Assembly: GCA_016702545.1 (NCBI GenBank)
Contig: JADJDT010000005.1
Span: forward strand, 313,031-377,030
Reading direction: 5' to 3'
Origin: Pseudomonadota bacterium
GTDB taxonomy: Bacteria; Myxococcota_A; Polyangia; GCA-2747355
DNA: 64,000 bases
A program made the translations under genes and the position numbers. Under the pieces are notes generated by a model. The model had not been told where the DNA came from. It worked only from the letters and a program-made list of their open reading frames with translations, and did not search any database. Every line of letters starts with the position of its first letter. The first letter of the stretch is position 1. Positions 42,477 to 51,778 of this stretch are shown one piece after another.

Positions 42477-45400
42477 ATGATGCGACTGCTGCTCGGTGCC
42501 GTGCGCCTGCTGGTGGTGCTGCTGCTAGCGCTCGGCGCCGCGGTGGCCTGCTGGTTGCGCTTCGCGCCCGATGAGCTGCTACGGCGCGCCCTGGTGGTGG
42601 CGGCGCGTGGCGCGCTGGAGCTGCCGGCCTTCGACCTCGAAGGGCTCGAGCTGCGGTTGGGTCTCCGCGGTTCGATCATCCTGCGCGGCCTGGTCGTCGG
42701 CCCGCCGCGCGGCTTCACGCTGCCGGCCCTGACCCTCGACCGGCTGACCCTGCGCTACGACCTGCGCCAGCTGCCACAGGGCGTGGTCACGGTCAGTCGC
42801 TTCGAGCTCGAACGCCCGATCGTGCGACTGGAGCAGCGAGGCCAGCGCCTGAGCTGGCTCGCTCTGGCGGGTGGGACGGGGCGCGTGCCGCCTGCCGACG
42901 CCGCAGAGCCCGCGCCCGCGGCCGGGTCGACGCCCCCCGCGACGCTCGACCTCCGCCTGCAGCAGGCCCTCGTGCGCGGGCTCGCGCTCTACTTCGACGA
43001 CGGCTCCCGCCGGGTCGTGGTCGATGGGCTCGACCTCCGCGCGCGCGCCCGGCTCGTGCGCGGTCAGGGTCAGGCACGGGTGGTGGTGGCCTTGGCTCCG
43101 CCGCCGACCCAATCGAGCAGCGTGTCGAGCAGCATGTCGAGCAGCGTGTCCAGCAGCGTGGCCCTGGCCCAGCGCGCGCCGGTCGCCCTGCGGGCGACGC
43201 TCGACACGCGGCTGCGCGCGGTGCTCGACCTCGAGGCGCTGGCGCCGTTGCGGGCGGCGCTGACGGCCAGTCTCGACCTGCGTACGCGCACGCTCGTCGC
43301 TCCCTGGGCCCTGCCGCCGACGGCCGTGGCGCTGCGCTGCGACGCGGAAGTGGACCAGGCGAGCGGCCGGGCGCTGCTGCGCCGGCTGACGCTGGCGCTG
43401 AACGGCCAGCGCCTGCTGCGCTTGCAGGGGCGGGTCGAGGGCCTCGGAGGCCGGCCCCTGCTGACGGCCGAGCTCTCGCGGCTGTTCTTGCCCCTGGCGG
43501 CGCTGCTGCCCTACGCGCGGCTGGTGCAACCCGCGCTGCGCGCGACCGGCACGGTGGCCGCCGAGCGCGTGCGGGCCGAGGTCGCCTTGCCGGCCCAGGG
43601 GCAGCCACAGCTCAAGACGCTGCGGGGGGCGATCTCCCTGCATGCCGTGAGCGCCGCGCTGCCGGCAGCCGGTATGGCCGTCAGTGGGCTCGAGGGCGGG
43701 CTGTCCTTCGACCTCGTGCCGGGGCGTGCGGCGGCGGGGCAGCGGCTCGCGCCAACGGCGCCGGCGCGGCCGGACGGCACGGCCGCGCTGCGGCTCGCCT
43801 GGCGTGAGCTGCACGCGGGGCCGACGGTGGTGGGCGATCTCGCGCTGGCGGCCCGCGCCGGCTTCAGTCTGCGCGAGCTGCGGCCGACGGTCTTCGACAC
43901 TGCGCTCGAGCTGCGCCTCGGGTCGTTGCAGCAGCGGCACCCGCGCTGGGGCTGGCTGAGGACCAGCGCGCGGCTGAGTGCCCGCCTGGTGGGTGACGCC
44001 GAGCAGCGGCGCGCCGAGCTGTCGGCGCTGCGGCTCGAGCTCGGGCGGCAGCTGCGCGTCGGCCTGCGCGCCTCGACGCGGGATTGGGCCGCGGGCGCGG
44101 GCGAAGCCCGGCTCGAGCTCGAGCCCGTGTCGCTGGCCGGTGTGTGGCGCGAGCTGCCTGCCGCGTTGCGCCAGACGTTGCCTTTGAGCGAGCTCGGGGG
44201 CGAGGTCGCGCTGAGCGCCACGGTCCGTGGGCGCCTCCCCGCCGCCGGGACCTCACCGCTGCGGCTGCCGCTCGAGCTGATGGCGCGGCTCGATCTGCGC
44301 GACGTGCGGCTGGCGCAGCGCGCGCCGGTCAGCGAGGCGGCCCCCGCGAGTGAGGGCGCGCCGCTGCGGGTCGCCGGGCTGAGCGGCACGATCACGGCCC
44401 GCAGCGCCAACGAGCGGGCGACGCTGGAGGGTCGGCTGGCCCTGGCCTCCCTCGACCAGGCGGCGACCGGACTGCGGCTGCGCGGGCTCGGGCTGCCCTT
44501 CAGCGTCACCGCGACGCCGCTGGCCGTCAGCGCCGACGCTCGGCTCACGCTCGGGCGCCTCGAGCAGCAGCAGCTCGCGGCGACGCTGAGCCAGCGTGAC
44601 CTCGCGCTGCGCGCCCGCGCCAGCGCCACCCTGCCGCTGGAGCGGCTGCTGACGGGGCAGTTCGTGGCGCTCGATCGCGCCAGCGTGGCGCTGAGCCTCG
44701 AGGCCGCCCAGACCGCGGCGACGCAGCCGAGCTCGGACCTCCGGCTCGAGCGCCTCCGGGGCGAGGTCACGGCCGATTACGACGCGCACCGCGCCGCAGA
44801 GCCGCTGCGCTGGCAGGCCGGGCTGGGCCTCGGCGCGCTGCGCGAGCGCGTGCAGGCGCTGCGGCTCGACGAGCTGGCGTTGCGTTTGCGTGGAACCGCG
44901 GGCGGCTGGATCGCGCGCCTGCCGCTCTCGGTGGTCACCCCTGCCGAGCTCTGGGCCGGTGTGCAGGGCACGCTCGCGCTCGGCCGCGTGGGACATCCCG
45001 CGTTGCTGCGTCCGCTCGGGGGGACGCGGCTCGAGCTGGCGGCGCGGCTGCATCCGCGGGGCGCGTTCGAGCTGGAGCGGTTGACGCTCGCCTTGCCCAC
45101 GCTGGGCCTGAGTGCCGCGGCGTCGGCCACGCTGGAGCGGCCGTGGGAGTTCGTGGCGGCGGCCGGCGTGGGGCGTCGTGAGCTGCCGCTCTTCGAGCTG
45201 CACCTGCGCGGCGAGCTGAGCAGCCCGAGCGCGACCCAGGCCGCCGCCGCCCGCGTGCTGCACGAGGGCCTGCGCAGCGCGGGAGCGCTCGGCGTGCAGC
45301 TCCACCTGCGGGCGATCGACCGCGCGCGCTTGCAGCTCGACGGCCGGTTGAGCGCGCGCCGCTTCAGCCTGTGGGTGGACGGCGCGCCGCGCGCGCTGGC

Positions 45401-46352
45401 CGCGGCGGGCCCGCAGGGGGCGGGCTGGCTGCGCTCGCACCTGTACCTCGCCGGTCTCGACGCCGACGTGCCGATCGCGCAGCAGCTGGTCGTCGGCGCC
45501 GGCGAGGCCCTTCCCACGCTGGCGCTGCCGCCGCCGCGGCACTCGATCTTCGACCAGACCGCGGTCGGCGCGGCCTACCGCCTGGTGCGACCCTTCGTCG
45601 GTGGCCGGTCCAACCTCTCGTTCGACGGGCTGACCTTGCGCAGCGAGCTGCTCGCCGGGCCGCAGGAGCACGCCCGCCGCCGCTCGCAGAGCGCGCTGCA
45701 GATCGGTCGGACGGTGCTCGACCTGGCGCTGCGCGACGGCACCCTGTGGCTCAATCACCTGGCGCTGCAGGCCCTCGGCGGGGACCTGGCCGGCGAGCTT
45801 CAGCTTCAGCTCCTGAGCCTGGCGCCGCTCAACCTGCGCCTGCGCGCCGACACGCGTCTGACCAACGTCGATCTGGCGCGCCTCGATCCGCAGGCGGCAG
45901 CGCGGGGTCGGCAGACGCGGATCTCGGCGCTGGCGGCGCTCAAGTATGAGCTATCGAGCCAGGCCCTCTCCGGCCAGCTGCTGCTGGACGACCTCTCGCT
46001 GGATACCCTGGACAGCCTGCTCGCCTACCTCGACCCCCACGGCCTCGATCCCACCGTGCAGGCCAATCGCCGCCTGATCAACGCCTGGTATACGCGCTGG
46101 ACGCGCCCCCAGGTCGAGCGCGTGGCGCTGTGGATCGCGCACAGCCAGCTCAACCTCGATATTCGCCTGGGTGCTGTTTGGCCGCTCGGCGCCGTGCTGC
46201 GTCGCGCGCTCCACGGCGTGCGCATTCGCCGCGTATCGCTGCGGCCCTTCCTGCCGGCGGGCGACGAGGTGCTGCCGCCTCAGAGCCCGTTGCCCGCGGC
46301 GCGGCCGGCCTGGGGTCACTGGGAGCCGCCGGCGAGCCTCTCTGTCGAGTAG
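42477..46352 (+). CDS. Giant AsmA/TamB-like envelope protein
   Basis: About 1291 residues. One N-terminal membrane helix ('LLLGAVRLLVVLLLALGAAV') is followed by an AsmA-like start: 'DLEGLELRLGLRGSIILRGL', 'LTLDRLTLRYDLRQLPQG', 'FELERPIVRLEQRGQRLSWL'. The remainder is a long series of amphipathic beta strands with Leu/Arg alternation and no Cys, compatible with a repeating beta-groove that carries phospholipids between membranes. The C-terminal part ('ALGGDLAGELQLQLLSLAPL', 'TRISALAALKYELSSQALSG') resembles the AsmA_2/DUF748 end. A four-fold SSSV/M repeat (about residues 214-230) interrupts an early strand. Probably periplasmic, anchored in the inner membrane. Confidence 0.75.
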   Translation: MMRLLLGAVRLLVVLLLALGAAVACWLRFAPDELLRRALVVAARGALELPAFDLEGLELRLGLRGSIILRGLVVGPPRGFTLPALTLDRLTLRYDLRQLPQGVVTVSRFELERPIVRLEQRGQRLSWLALAGGTGRVPPADAAEPAPAAGSTPPATLDLRLQQALVRGLALYFDDGSRRVVVDGLDLRARARLVRGQGQARVVVALAPPPTQSSSVSSSMSSSVSSSVALAQRAPVALRATLDTRLRAVLDLEALAPLRAALTASLDLRTRTLVAPWALPPTAVALRCDAEVDQASGRALLRRLTLALNGQRLLRLQGRVEGLGGRPLLTAELSRLFLPLAALLPYARLVQPALRATGTVAAERVRAEVALPAQGQPQLKTLRGAISLHAVSAALPAAGMAVSGLEGGLSFDLVPGRAAAGQRLAPTAPARPDGTAALRLAWRELHAGPTVVGDLALAARAGFSLRELRPTVFDTALELRLGSLQQRHPRWGWLRTSARLSARLVGDAEQRRAELSALRLELGRQLRVGLRASTRDWAAGAGEARLELEPVSLAGVWRELPAALRQTLPLSELGGEVALSATVRGRLPAAGTSPLRLPLELMARLDLRDVRLAQRAPVSEAAPASEGAPLRVAGLSGTITARSANERATLEGRLALASLDQAATGLRLRGLGLPFSVTATPLAVSADARLTLGRLEQQQLAATLSQRDLALRARASATLPLERLLTGQFVALDRASVALSLEAAQTAATQPSSDLRLERLRGEVTADYDAHRAAEPLRWQAGLGLGALRERVQALRLDELALRLRGTAGGWIARLPLSVVTPAELWAGVQGTLALGRVGHPALLRPLGGTRLELAARLHPRGAFELERLTLALPTLGLSAAASATLERPWEFVAAAGVGRRELPLFELHLRGELSSPSATQAAAARVLHEGLRSAGALGVQLHLRAIDRARLQLDGRLSARRFSLWVDGAPRALAAAGPQGAGWLRSHLYLAGLDADVPIAQQLVVGAGEALPTLALPPPRHSIFDQTAVGAAYRLVRPFVGGRSNLSFDGLTLRSELLAGPQEHARRRSQSALQIGRTVLDLALRDGTLWLNHLALQALGGDLAGELQLQLLSLAPLNLRLRADTRLTNVDLARLDPQAAARGRQTRISALAALKYELSSQALSGQLLLDDLSLDTLDSLLAYLDPHGLDPTVQANRRLINAWYTRWTRPQVERVALWIAHSQLNLDIRLGAVWPLGAVLRRALHGVRIRRVSLRPFLPAGDEVLPPQSPLPAARPAWGHWEPPASLSVE

Positions 46353-46491
46353 CCCGCTGGGGGCAGGTGTTCCCTTGCCCGGTGGCGACAGCAGCCGGCT
46401 CCCCCGCGCGGCGATTGCGGCGTTTTCGCAGGCTTTCGAGCGGCGGTGGGGCGGAAACTGGGTGGCGCAGGTATTGCAGAGCGACCACACC

Positions 46492-47844
46492 GTGCCGATC
46501 TGCCTCCCACGCTCGCCCCAGGTTGCCCTGCGTCGTTGTCGCCTCAGCGTCTCGCTGCGCCCGCTGCTGAGCCTGCTGCTGCTGGCGGGCTGTGGCGAGG
46601 TCGAGCCCGTCGAGGGCGTCGCGAGCGTCACGCAGGCGATCGTCAACGGCACGCCGGACTCGGGTCATCCGAGCGTTGGGGCCTTGCGGACGCCGAGCGG
46701 CATGCTCTGCACGGGCACGCTGGTGGGCAGGCGTACGGTGCTGACCGCCGCGCACTGCCTGCACCTCTTCGGCCGGGAGACGCCGTCCTTTCAGTTGGGG
46801 CAGCAATCCTACGCGGTCGTCGCGGCCACGATGCATCCGGAGTTCGACTTCGCGACGGCCGCCAACGACCTCGCCTTGCTTACGCTGGCGGCGGCACCCC
46901 CCGTCACGCCGCTGGCGCTGTCCAGTCAGCCCCCGGCCCTCTTCGATCAGGTGGTGCTGGTCGGCTTTGGGCGCACGGACACGGACAGCGCTGCATCCCA
47001 GGGAACCAAGCGCGAGGCGACCAATCGCGTGCTGTGGAAGACGGCCACCACCTTCGGCTACTTCACGACCTGGGGCGGTTCGGGCACGATCTGCCCCGGT
47101 GACTCGGGTGGACCCGCCTTGCTCCGGGTCGCCGGCCGCGAGGTCGTCGTAGGCGTTCACTCGACCTACGGGATCGACACCGCGCTGACTAGACAACTCG
47201 ACGTGCTGCGCTCGTGCAGCACCGCCGGCTTCGACGTGCGCACCGATCCCTTCCTGTCCTGGATCAAGCAGACCGCTGGCGGCGATGTGGGCATCGACGA
47301 GGCGGTGCCGGCGCCGCCCGCGCAAGAGACCTCGGTGGGCAGCGGCGGCGCCCCAGCCCAGGCTTCCGGGGCCACGCGGGCGCCGGTGGCGATCGTTGCT
47401 CCGGCGGCGGGCAGCGTGGTCGCCGGGGGGCAGGTCCAGGTCCAGGCCTGGATCGACGAGGCCTTCGCCCCCACCCGCGTGGAGCTGCTGGTCAACGGTC
47501 GGCTGTTGCAGACGCTCACTGCGGCCCCCTTTGCCTTTCCGGCCACGCTCAGTCCCGGGCGAGCCACGCTCGAGGTGCGCGCCTCGGGTCGCGGCGGTGG
47601 CGTGTCCTCGGCCCTGGTGCAGGTCGAGGTGATGGCTGCCACCAGTCCCGGCGCGGCGGCGGCCGGCGCCGGGGCCTCACAGCGAAGCCCCGCGCCCGTC
47701 GCCGCCGCTGCCGCGGAAGCGGGGCAGGGCGGCTGCGGCCTCGCTGGGCCGCGGCGCGCGGGGGCGCCCGACGCCGTCCTCGCGCTGGTGTTGCTGGCGG
47801 CGCTGCTGGGGCGTGCGCGGCGTCGCGGCGGCCACGCGCACTGA
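46492..47844 (+). CDS. Trypsin-like serine protease with MYXO-CTERM-type sorting tail
   Basis: About 450 residues from GTG 46492 (start moderately uncertain). Lipoprotein signal 'PLLSLLLLAGC'. The S1 domain opens with 'AIVNGTPDSGHPSVGAL' and has a complete triad: His88 ('LTAAHCLHLF'), Asp126 ('AANDLALLTL'), Ser205 ('ICPGDSGGPALL'). A Pro/Ala-rich linker leads to an Ig-like/Big-type beta domain ('PVAIVAPAAGSVVAGGQVQV', 'VELLVNGRLLQTL'). The C-terminus is 'GGCGLAG', a hydrophobic helix ('AVLALVLLAALLG') and Arg cluster, the layout of MYXO-CTERM signals used for surface anchoring in myxobacteria. It parallels the protease at 2179. Substrate unknown. Confidence 0.85.
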   Translation: MPICLPRSPQVALRRCRLSVSLRPLLSLLLLAGCGEVEPVEGVASVTQAIVNGTPDSGHPSVGALRTPSGMLCTGTLVGRRTVLTAAHCLHLFGRETPSFQLGQQSYAVVAATMHPEFDFATAANDLALLTLAAAPPVTPLALSSQPPALFDQVVLVGFGRTDTDSAASQGTKREATNRVLWKTATTFGYFTTWGGSGTICPGDSGGPALLRVAGREVVVGVHSTYGIDTALTRQLDVLRSCSTAGFDVRTDPFLSWIKQTAGGDVGIDEAVPAPPAQETSVGSGGAPAQASGATRAPVAIVAPAAGSVVAGGQVQVQAWIDEAFAPTRVELLVNGRLLQTLTAAPFAFPATLSPGRATLEVRASGRGGGVSSALVQVEVMAATSPGAAAAGAGASQRSPAPVAAAAAEAGQGGCGLAGPRRAGAPDAVLALVLLAALLGRARRRGGHAH

Positions 47845-47941
47845 CGCCCGCTCGAGGCTCGTGCGGCCTCCGCCGAGCGCACGGAGCTCGCGCGCGGGCG
47901 CCGGCTGGCCACGACCCGCGGGCTCGTGATACGAACTCCCC

Positions 47942-49606
47942 ATGGCCTCTGACATGAGACTCGCGCGGATCAGTGGTCCCGCGCCGCGCGCGGTGCCCAA
48001 GCCGCTGGCGGTGCCCGACCTCCGCCGGCTGCGCGTCAGCATTCGCTCCAAGCTGATCCTGCTGAGCACGTTGCTGCTGGCCGCGGCGATCAGCCTATTC
48101 GGCGCCGTCAACGCGCACCAGGCGCGGCTCAACATCGATCGCTACTCCGACCGCCTGCGGCGCACGATCACGGAGGGGCTACACCAGGCCGGTCGCGCCC
48201 AGCTCGCGCTGCTGGGTAGCGCCGCTCGCATCGCGATCGTGCAGAGCGACTACGGCTCGCTGACGACGATGGTGGCCGACGTCCAACGTCAGGATCAGCG
48301 CATCACGCACGTCTCGATTCGCGGTCCCGATCAGCGCGTGCTGGCGGAGGTCGGTGGTAGGCTGCCCTCGGCGCTGCTGGCCACGCTGCGCGAGCTCAAG
48401 GGGCTGACCACGCATGCCGCGCTGCCGGTCGGCGGCCAGCGCTCGATGGTCTTCGTCACGCCGATCACCTACAAGGACCGCGCGGAGCCGCTGGGCAGCG
48501 CCGCGATCGCCTTCACGCTGAGCTCGCTCGAGGCGGAGCTGGCCAAGGCCGAGGCGACCAAGAGCCAGGTCTCGGCGGAGAATCTGCGCAACATCATCCT
48601 CGTCGGTCTCGTCGCCGTGCTCGCGGGCACGCTGCTGACGATCATCCAGGGCATGCGCATGTCGCGCCCGATCCGGGCGCTGGCGACCCAGGCCAAGCAC
48701 ATCGCCGACGGTGACTTCAGCGGCCGCGTCCAGATTCCGGGGCACGACGAGATCGGCCAGCTCGGCGACATGCTCAATCACATGTCGGGGCAGATCGTCA
48801 CCCTGATGCAGGGCGCGCAGGAGAAGGCGGCGCTCGAGCGCGAGTTCGAGATCGCCAACTCGATCCAGAACTCGCTGATCCCCCAGTCCGACGCCGTCGC
48901 GCTGGGCGGCATCGAGCTGACCGGCTTCTTCCGCTCCGCCTCGCAGTGCGGCGGCGACTGGTGGGGCTACTACGAGCTGGGGCGGCAGCAGTCGTTGCTG
49001 GTGATCGGTGACGTGACGGGGCACGGCGTGCCGGCCGCGATGATCACGGCGCTGGTGAAGGGCGCGGCCAGCACCATGGTGTCCGTGGCCGACGGCCGCT
49101 TCGACATGCAGGCCTTCATGCAGCGGCTCAATGCGGTCGTCTACGAGGCGGGCGGCCGCCAGTTCTTCATGACCTTCTTCACGGCGCTCTACGACGGTGC
49201 GCGGCACGAGATCGCCTACGCCAACGCGGGCCACACCAGCCCCTACGTCGTCGCCGCGCAGACCGGCGAGCTCACGCCGCTGATGGCGCGCGGGACCTGG
49301 CTCGGCTATTACCCGACGCAGGAGTTCGAGATTCAGCGCGCGAAGGTCCAGCGTGGGGATCTCCTCGTCTGTTACACCGACGGCATCGTCGAGCTGGAGA
49401 ACGGCAAGGGCGCGGTCTATGGCGATTCGCGCTTCCGGCGCACCTTGAAGAAGCACGCGAGGTTGCCCCTCTCGGCCTTCAAGGAGCAGATCGTCGGGGA
49501 CGTCTACGCCTTCGCCGACGGCGTGCCGCAGCAGGACGACATCACGCTCGTGGTCGCGCGCATCTCGGCCTGGTGCCGGGGGCCGCCGGCGGCTCGCCAG
49601 CCCTAA
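47942..49606 (+). CDS. Membrane HAMP-PP2C (SpoIIE/RsbU-type) serine phosphatase
   Basis: A 554-residue protein: one membrane helix near residues 35-58, an extracytoplasmic sensing region (~60-200), a second helix ('IILVGLVAVLAGTLLTII'), HAMP ('MRMSRPIRALATQAKHIADG'), a short coiled coil ('ALEREFEIANSIQNSLIP') and the phosphatase domain. Metal-binding motifs are 'CGGDWWGYYELG', 'LVIGDVTGHGVPAAMITALV', 'LVCYTDGIVELENGKG' and 'PQQDDITLVVARI'. Such enzymes dephosphorylate STAS-domain anti-sigma antagonists; a STAS protein and an HATPase protein are encoded at 58.4-59.9 kb. The ATG at 47942 gives a basic N-terminus. Confidence 0.88.
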   Translation: MASDMRLARISGPAPRAVPKPLAVPDLRRLRVSIRSKLILLSTLLLAAAISLFGAVNAHQARLNIDRYSDRLRRTITEGLHQAGRAQLALLGSAARIAIVQSDYGSLTTMVADVQRQDQRITHVSIRGPDQRVLAEVGGRLPSALLATLRELKGLTTHAALPVGGQRSMVFVTPITYKDRAEPLGSAAIAFTLSSLEAELAKAEATKSQVSAENLRNIILVGLVAVLAGTLLTIIQGMRMSRPIRALATQAKHIADGDFSGRVQIPGHDEIGQLGDMLNHMSGQIVTLMQGAQEKAALEREFEIANSIQNSLIPQSDAVALGGIELTGFFRSASQCGGDWWGYYELGRQQSLLVIGDVTGHGVPAAMITALVKGAASTMVSVADGRFDMQAFMQRLNAVVYEAGGRQFFMTFFTALYDGARHEIAYANAGHTSPYVVAAQTGELTPLMARGTWLGYYPTQEFEIQRAKVQRGDLLVCYTDGIVELENGKGAVYGDSRFRRTLKKHARLPLSAFKEQIVGDVYAFADGVPQQDDITLVVARISAWCRGPPAARQP

Positions 49607-49634
49607 AAAATTTCCCGCCGCGCCACCCGCCCGG

Positions 49635-49640
49635 TATAGT
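49635..49640 (+). promoter_or_regulatory. -10 element TATAGT upstream of the peptide-binding lipoprotein gene
   Basis: TATAGT in the context CCGGTATAGTGCTCC, with a weak TTTCCC 18 bp upstream, lies 139 bp before the ATG at 49779, just after the stop of the PP2C gene. It shares GGTATA with the sites at 28064 and 54293. Confidence 0.45.
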
Positions 49641-49778
49641 GCTCCAGAATTTTCGTCCAGCAGTGACAGCACGCGCGTCCCGCGGGACCGTCGTTGCGCC
49701 CATGGCGCGAGGGCGGGCTCGGCCGTGGGGCGGGCGCACAGTGGCCCATTCCGCCGGCAGGCGGGGGAAAGGTGTAGC

Positions 49779-51686
49779 ATGAGACTCGCGAGTACCTGGT
49801 TCGCTCGGCGGTTTGCGAGGCGCTTCGTTGGCTTTGGCCTGGCTGCCGGACTGAGTCTGGTCCTGATCGCCGGCTGCAGCGACAGCGACCCCAACAACGG
49901 CAAGAAGGATGGTGGGACCACGACCGGCGATGGCAGCGTCGTGGCGAAGGAAATCACCATCGGCGTCACCGAACAGCTCACGGCGCTCGATCCCGCTGCG
50001 GCCAACCAGACGGGCACCTTCGAGCTGCTGATGAACGTCAACCAGACACTCTACCTCTGGGACGCCGCCAAGCTCGACTACGTTCCCGGGCTGGCCGCTG
50101 GCGAGCCCGTGGTCGCGACCGAGGCGACGCCCAATCCCGATGATGGCGCTGCCACCGAGCAGACCTGGACCATCACGCTGCGCGAGGGGCTGACCTTCGC
50201 CGACGACACGCCCTTCAACGCGGACGCCGTCAAGTACAGCGTCGAGCGCGTGATCGGCCTCAAGGTCGGCGCCTCGTACCTGGTGTCGAGCTACGTCAGC
50301 CGCGTCGAGAAGCTCGGTGAGTACAAAGTCAAGTTCGCGCTGGCGAAGCCGATCGGATTCTTCAAGGCGCTGCTCGCCACCCAGCCCTACGCGCCGGTCA
50401 ACCGCTCCCAGTACCCGGCCGCGCGCGCGCTGAACACGCCCTTCACGCTCGAGGCGCAGACGCCCAACGCTACGGTCGACGGGGAAGGGAAGGAGAAGAA
50501 GGCCTGGAACGAGCAGTTCCGCGACCAGAACCTGTTTGTGGCCGATAAGCTGCTGGGGCTCGGGCCCTACCGGATCGAGGCGATCGGCTACGACGAGACG
50601 AAGAACCCGGACAAGGGCGAATACGGGCGCTACACCTCGGTCACGCTGGTCGCCAACCCGACCTACAGCGGCGGGCCGAACGGGGTGCCCGCGCGGACGC
50701 AGCGCATCGTCCTCAAGTACTTCAAAGACAGCGTGGCCCTCGAGCAGGCGCTGAAGGACGGCAGCGTGCAGGTGGCCTGGAACACCATCCCCGCCTCGGC
50801 GGTGAAGGTGCTGGGAGCCGATGCCGCCAACTACAAGGTCTTCGACTCGGACGGCCTGATCACCGAGACCCTCTATTTCAACGGGCGCGTCCCGCCCTTC
50901 GGTACGCTTCCGACCGCCTCCGACGAGGATAAGGCCAAGGCCCTCAAGACCCGCAAGGCCGTCGCGCTGGCGATTGATCGCCAGGCGATCGTGGATTCGA
51001 TCTTCGGTCTGGCTGGCAAGCCGCTCTACTCGATGGTGCCGCAGGGCCTCTGGTCCTATGTGGAGGCGTTCAAGACCGAGTTCACGCCGCCGCCGCCGAG
51101 CCTGAGCGAGGCCAAGAAGCTGCTGGGCGAGGCCGGCTACACCGAGAGCAACAAGCTCAGCTTTGAGATGTGGTACTCGAGCGACTATCCCGAGAACTCG
51201 CCGATGTCCGACAAGATCAAGGCCGACCTGGAGTCGACCGGCTTGGTGACCGTGACCAAGAAGGATGCCGGAGGCTTCGGCGGCTACGTTGGGGTCATCA
51301 CCCGGAGCGAAGACGTTGCCAAGGAGGACCACACCTACCAGGCGTTCTGGCTCGGCTGGTCGCCCGATTACGGTGATCCCGACAACTTCGTCTTCCAGCA
51401 ACTCGACTCGACGGTGGATCTGGTGGGTTCGTCGCTCTACAGCACCAATCCAGCCAAGGCCAATGATCTCGACGCGCTGCTGCTCGCGGCGAAGACGGAC
51501 GCGAACTATCAGACGCGCGTCGAGAAGTACAAGCAGATCCAGCAGCTCGTCGCTCAGACCGTGCCCGCCGTACCGGTGGTCCAGCGCAGCAAGCAGGCCG
51601 TGGCGCGCAAGGGCTTCACCCTGACGCCCGCGGGCCCGGACACGCTGCTCAACTACGCCACCGTGGCGGTGGCCGCCACCAAGTAG
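49779..51686 (+). CDS. Oligopeptide-type (family 5) ABC substrate-binding lipoprotein
   Basis: A 635-residue solute-binding protein. ATG 49779 follows AAAGGTG; lipobox IAGC in 'LVLIAGCSDSD', then an Asn/Gly/Lys/Thr-rich linker. SBP_bac_5 features: 'EITIGVTEQLTALDPAAANQ', 'WTITLREGLTFADDTPFNAD', 'VKYSVERVIGL', 'LGLGPYRIEAIGYD', 'RKAVALAIDRQAIVDSIF' and 'WLGWSPDYGDPDNFVFQ'. It binds peptides or similar solutes (nickel or sugars in some relatives) for an ABC importer, but no dpp/opp permease genes are adjacent. The TonB-dependent receptor that follows could deliver its ligand across the outer membrane. Confidence 0.9.
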   Translation: MRLASTWFARRFARRFVGFGLAAGLSLVLIAGCSDSDPNNGKKDGGTTTGDGSVVAKEITIGVTEQLTALDPAAANQTGTFELLMNVNQTLYLWDAAKLDYVPGLAAGEPVVATEATPNPDDGAATEQTWTITLREGLTFADDTPFNADAVKYSVERVIGLKVGASYLVSSYVSRVEKLGEYKVKFALAKPIGFFKALLATQPYAPVNRSQYPAARALNTPFTLEAQTPNATVDGEGKEKKAWNEQFRDQNLFVADKLLGLGPYRIEAIGYDETKNPDKGEYGRYTSVTLVANPTYSGGPNGVPARTQRIVLKYFKDSVALEQALKDGSVQVAWNTIPASAVKVLGADAANYKVFDSDGLITETLYFNGRVPPFGTLPTASDEDKAKALKTRKAVALAIDRQAIVDSIFGLAGKPLYSMVPQGLWSYVEAFKTEFTPPPPSLSEAKKLLGEAGYTESNKLSFEMWYSSDYPENSPMSDKIKADLESTGLVTVTKKDAGGFGGYVGVITRSEDVAKEDHTYQAFWLGWSPDYGDPDNFVFQQLDSTVDLVGSSLYSTNPAKANDLDALLLAAKTDANYQTRVEKYKQIQQLVAQTVPAVPVVQRSKQAVARKGFTLTPAGPDTLLNYATVAVAATK

Positions 51687-51778
51687 GGCTCCTTTCCTGA
51701 GGCCGGCGAGCCGAGCCCCCGCTCGCGAGGGCTCGGCGACGCTGGCGTTCCCGACCAGCAGCCGGGGGGCGGCCCTTC

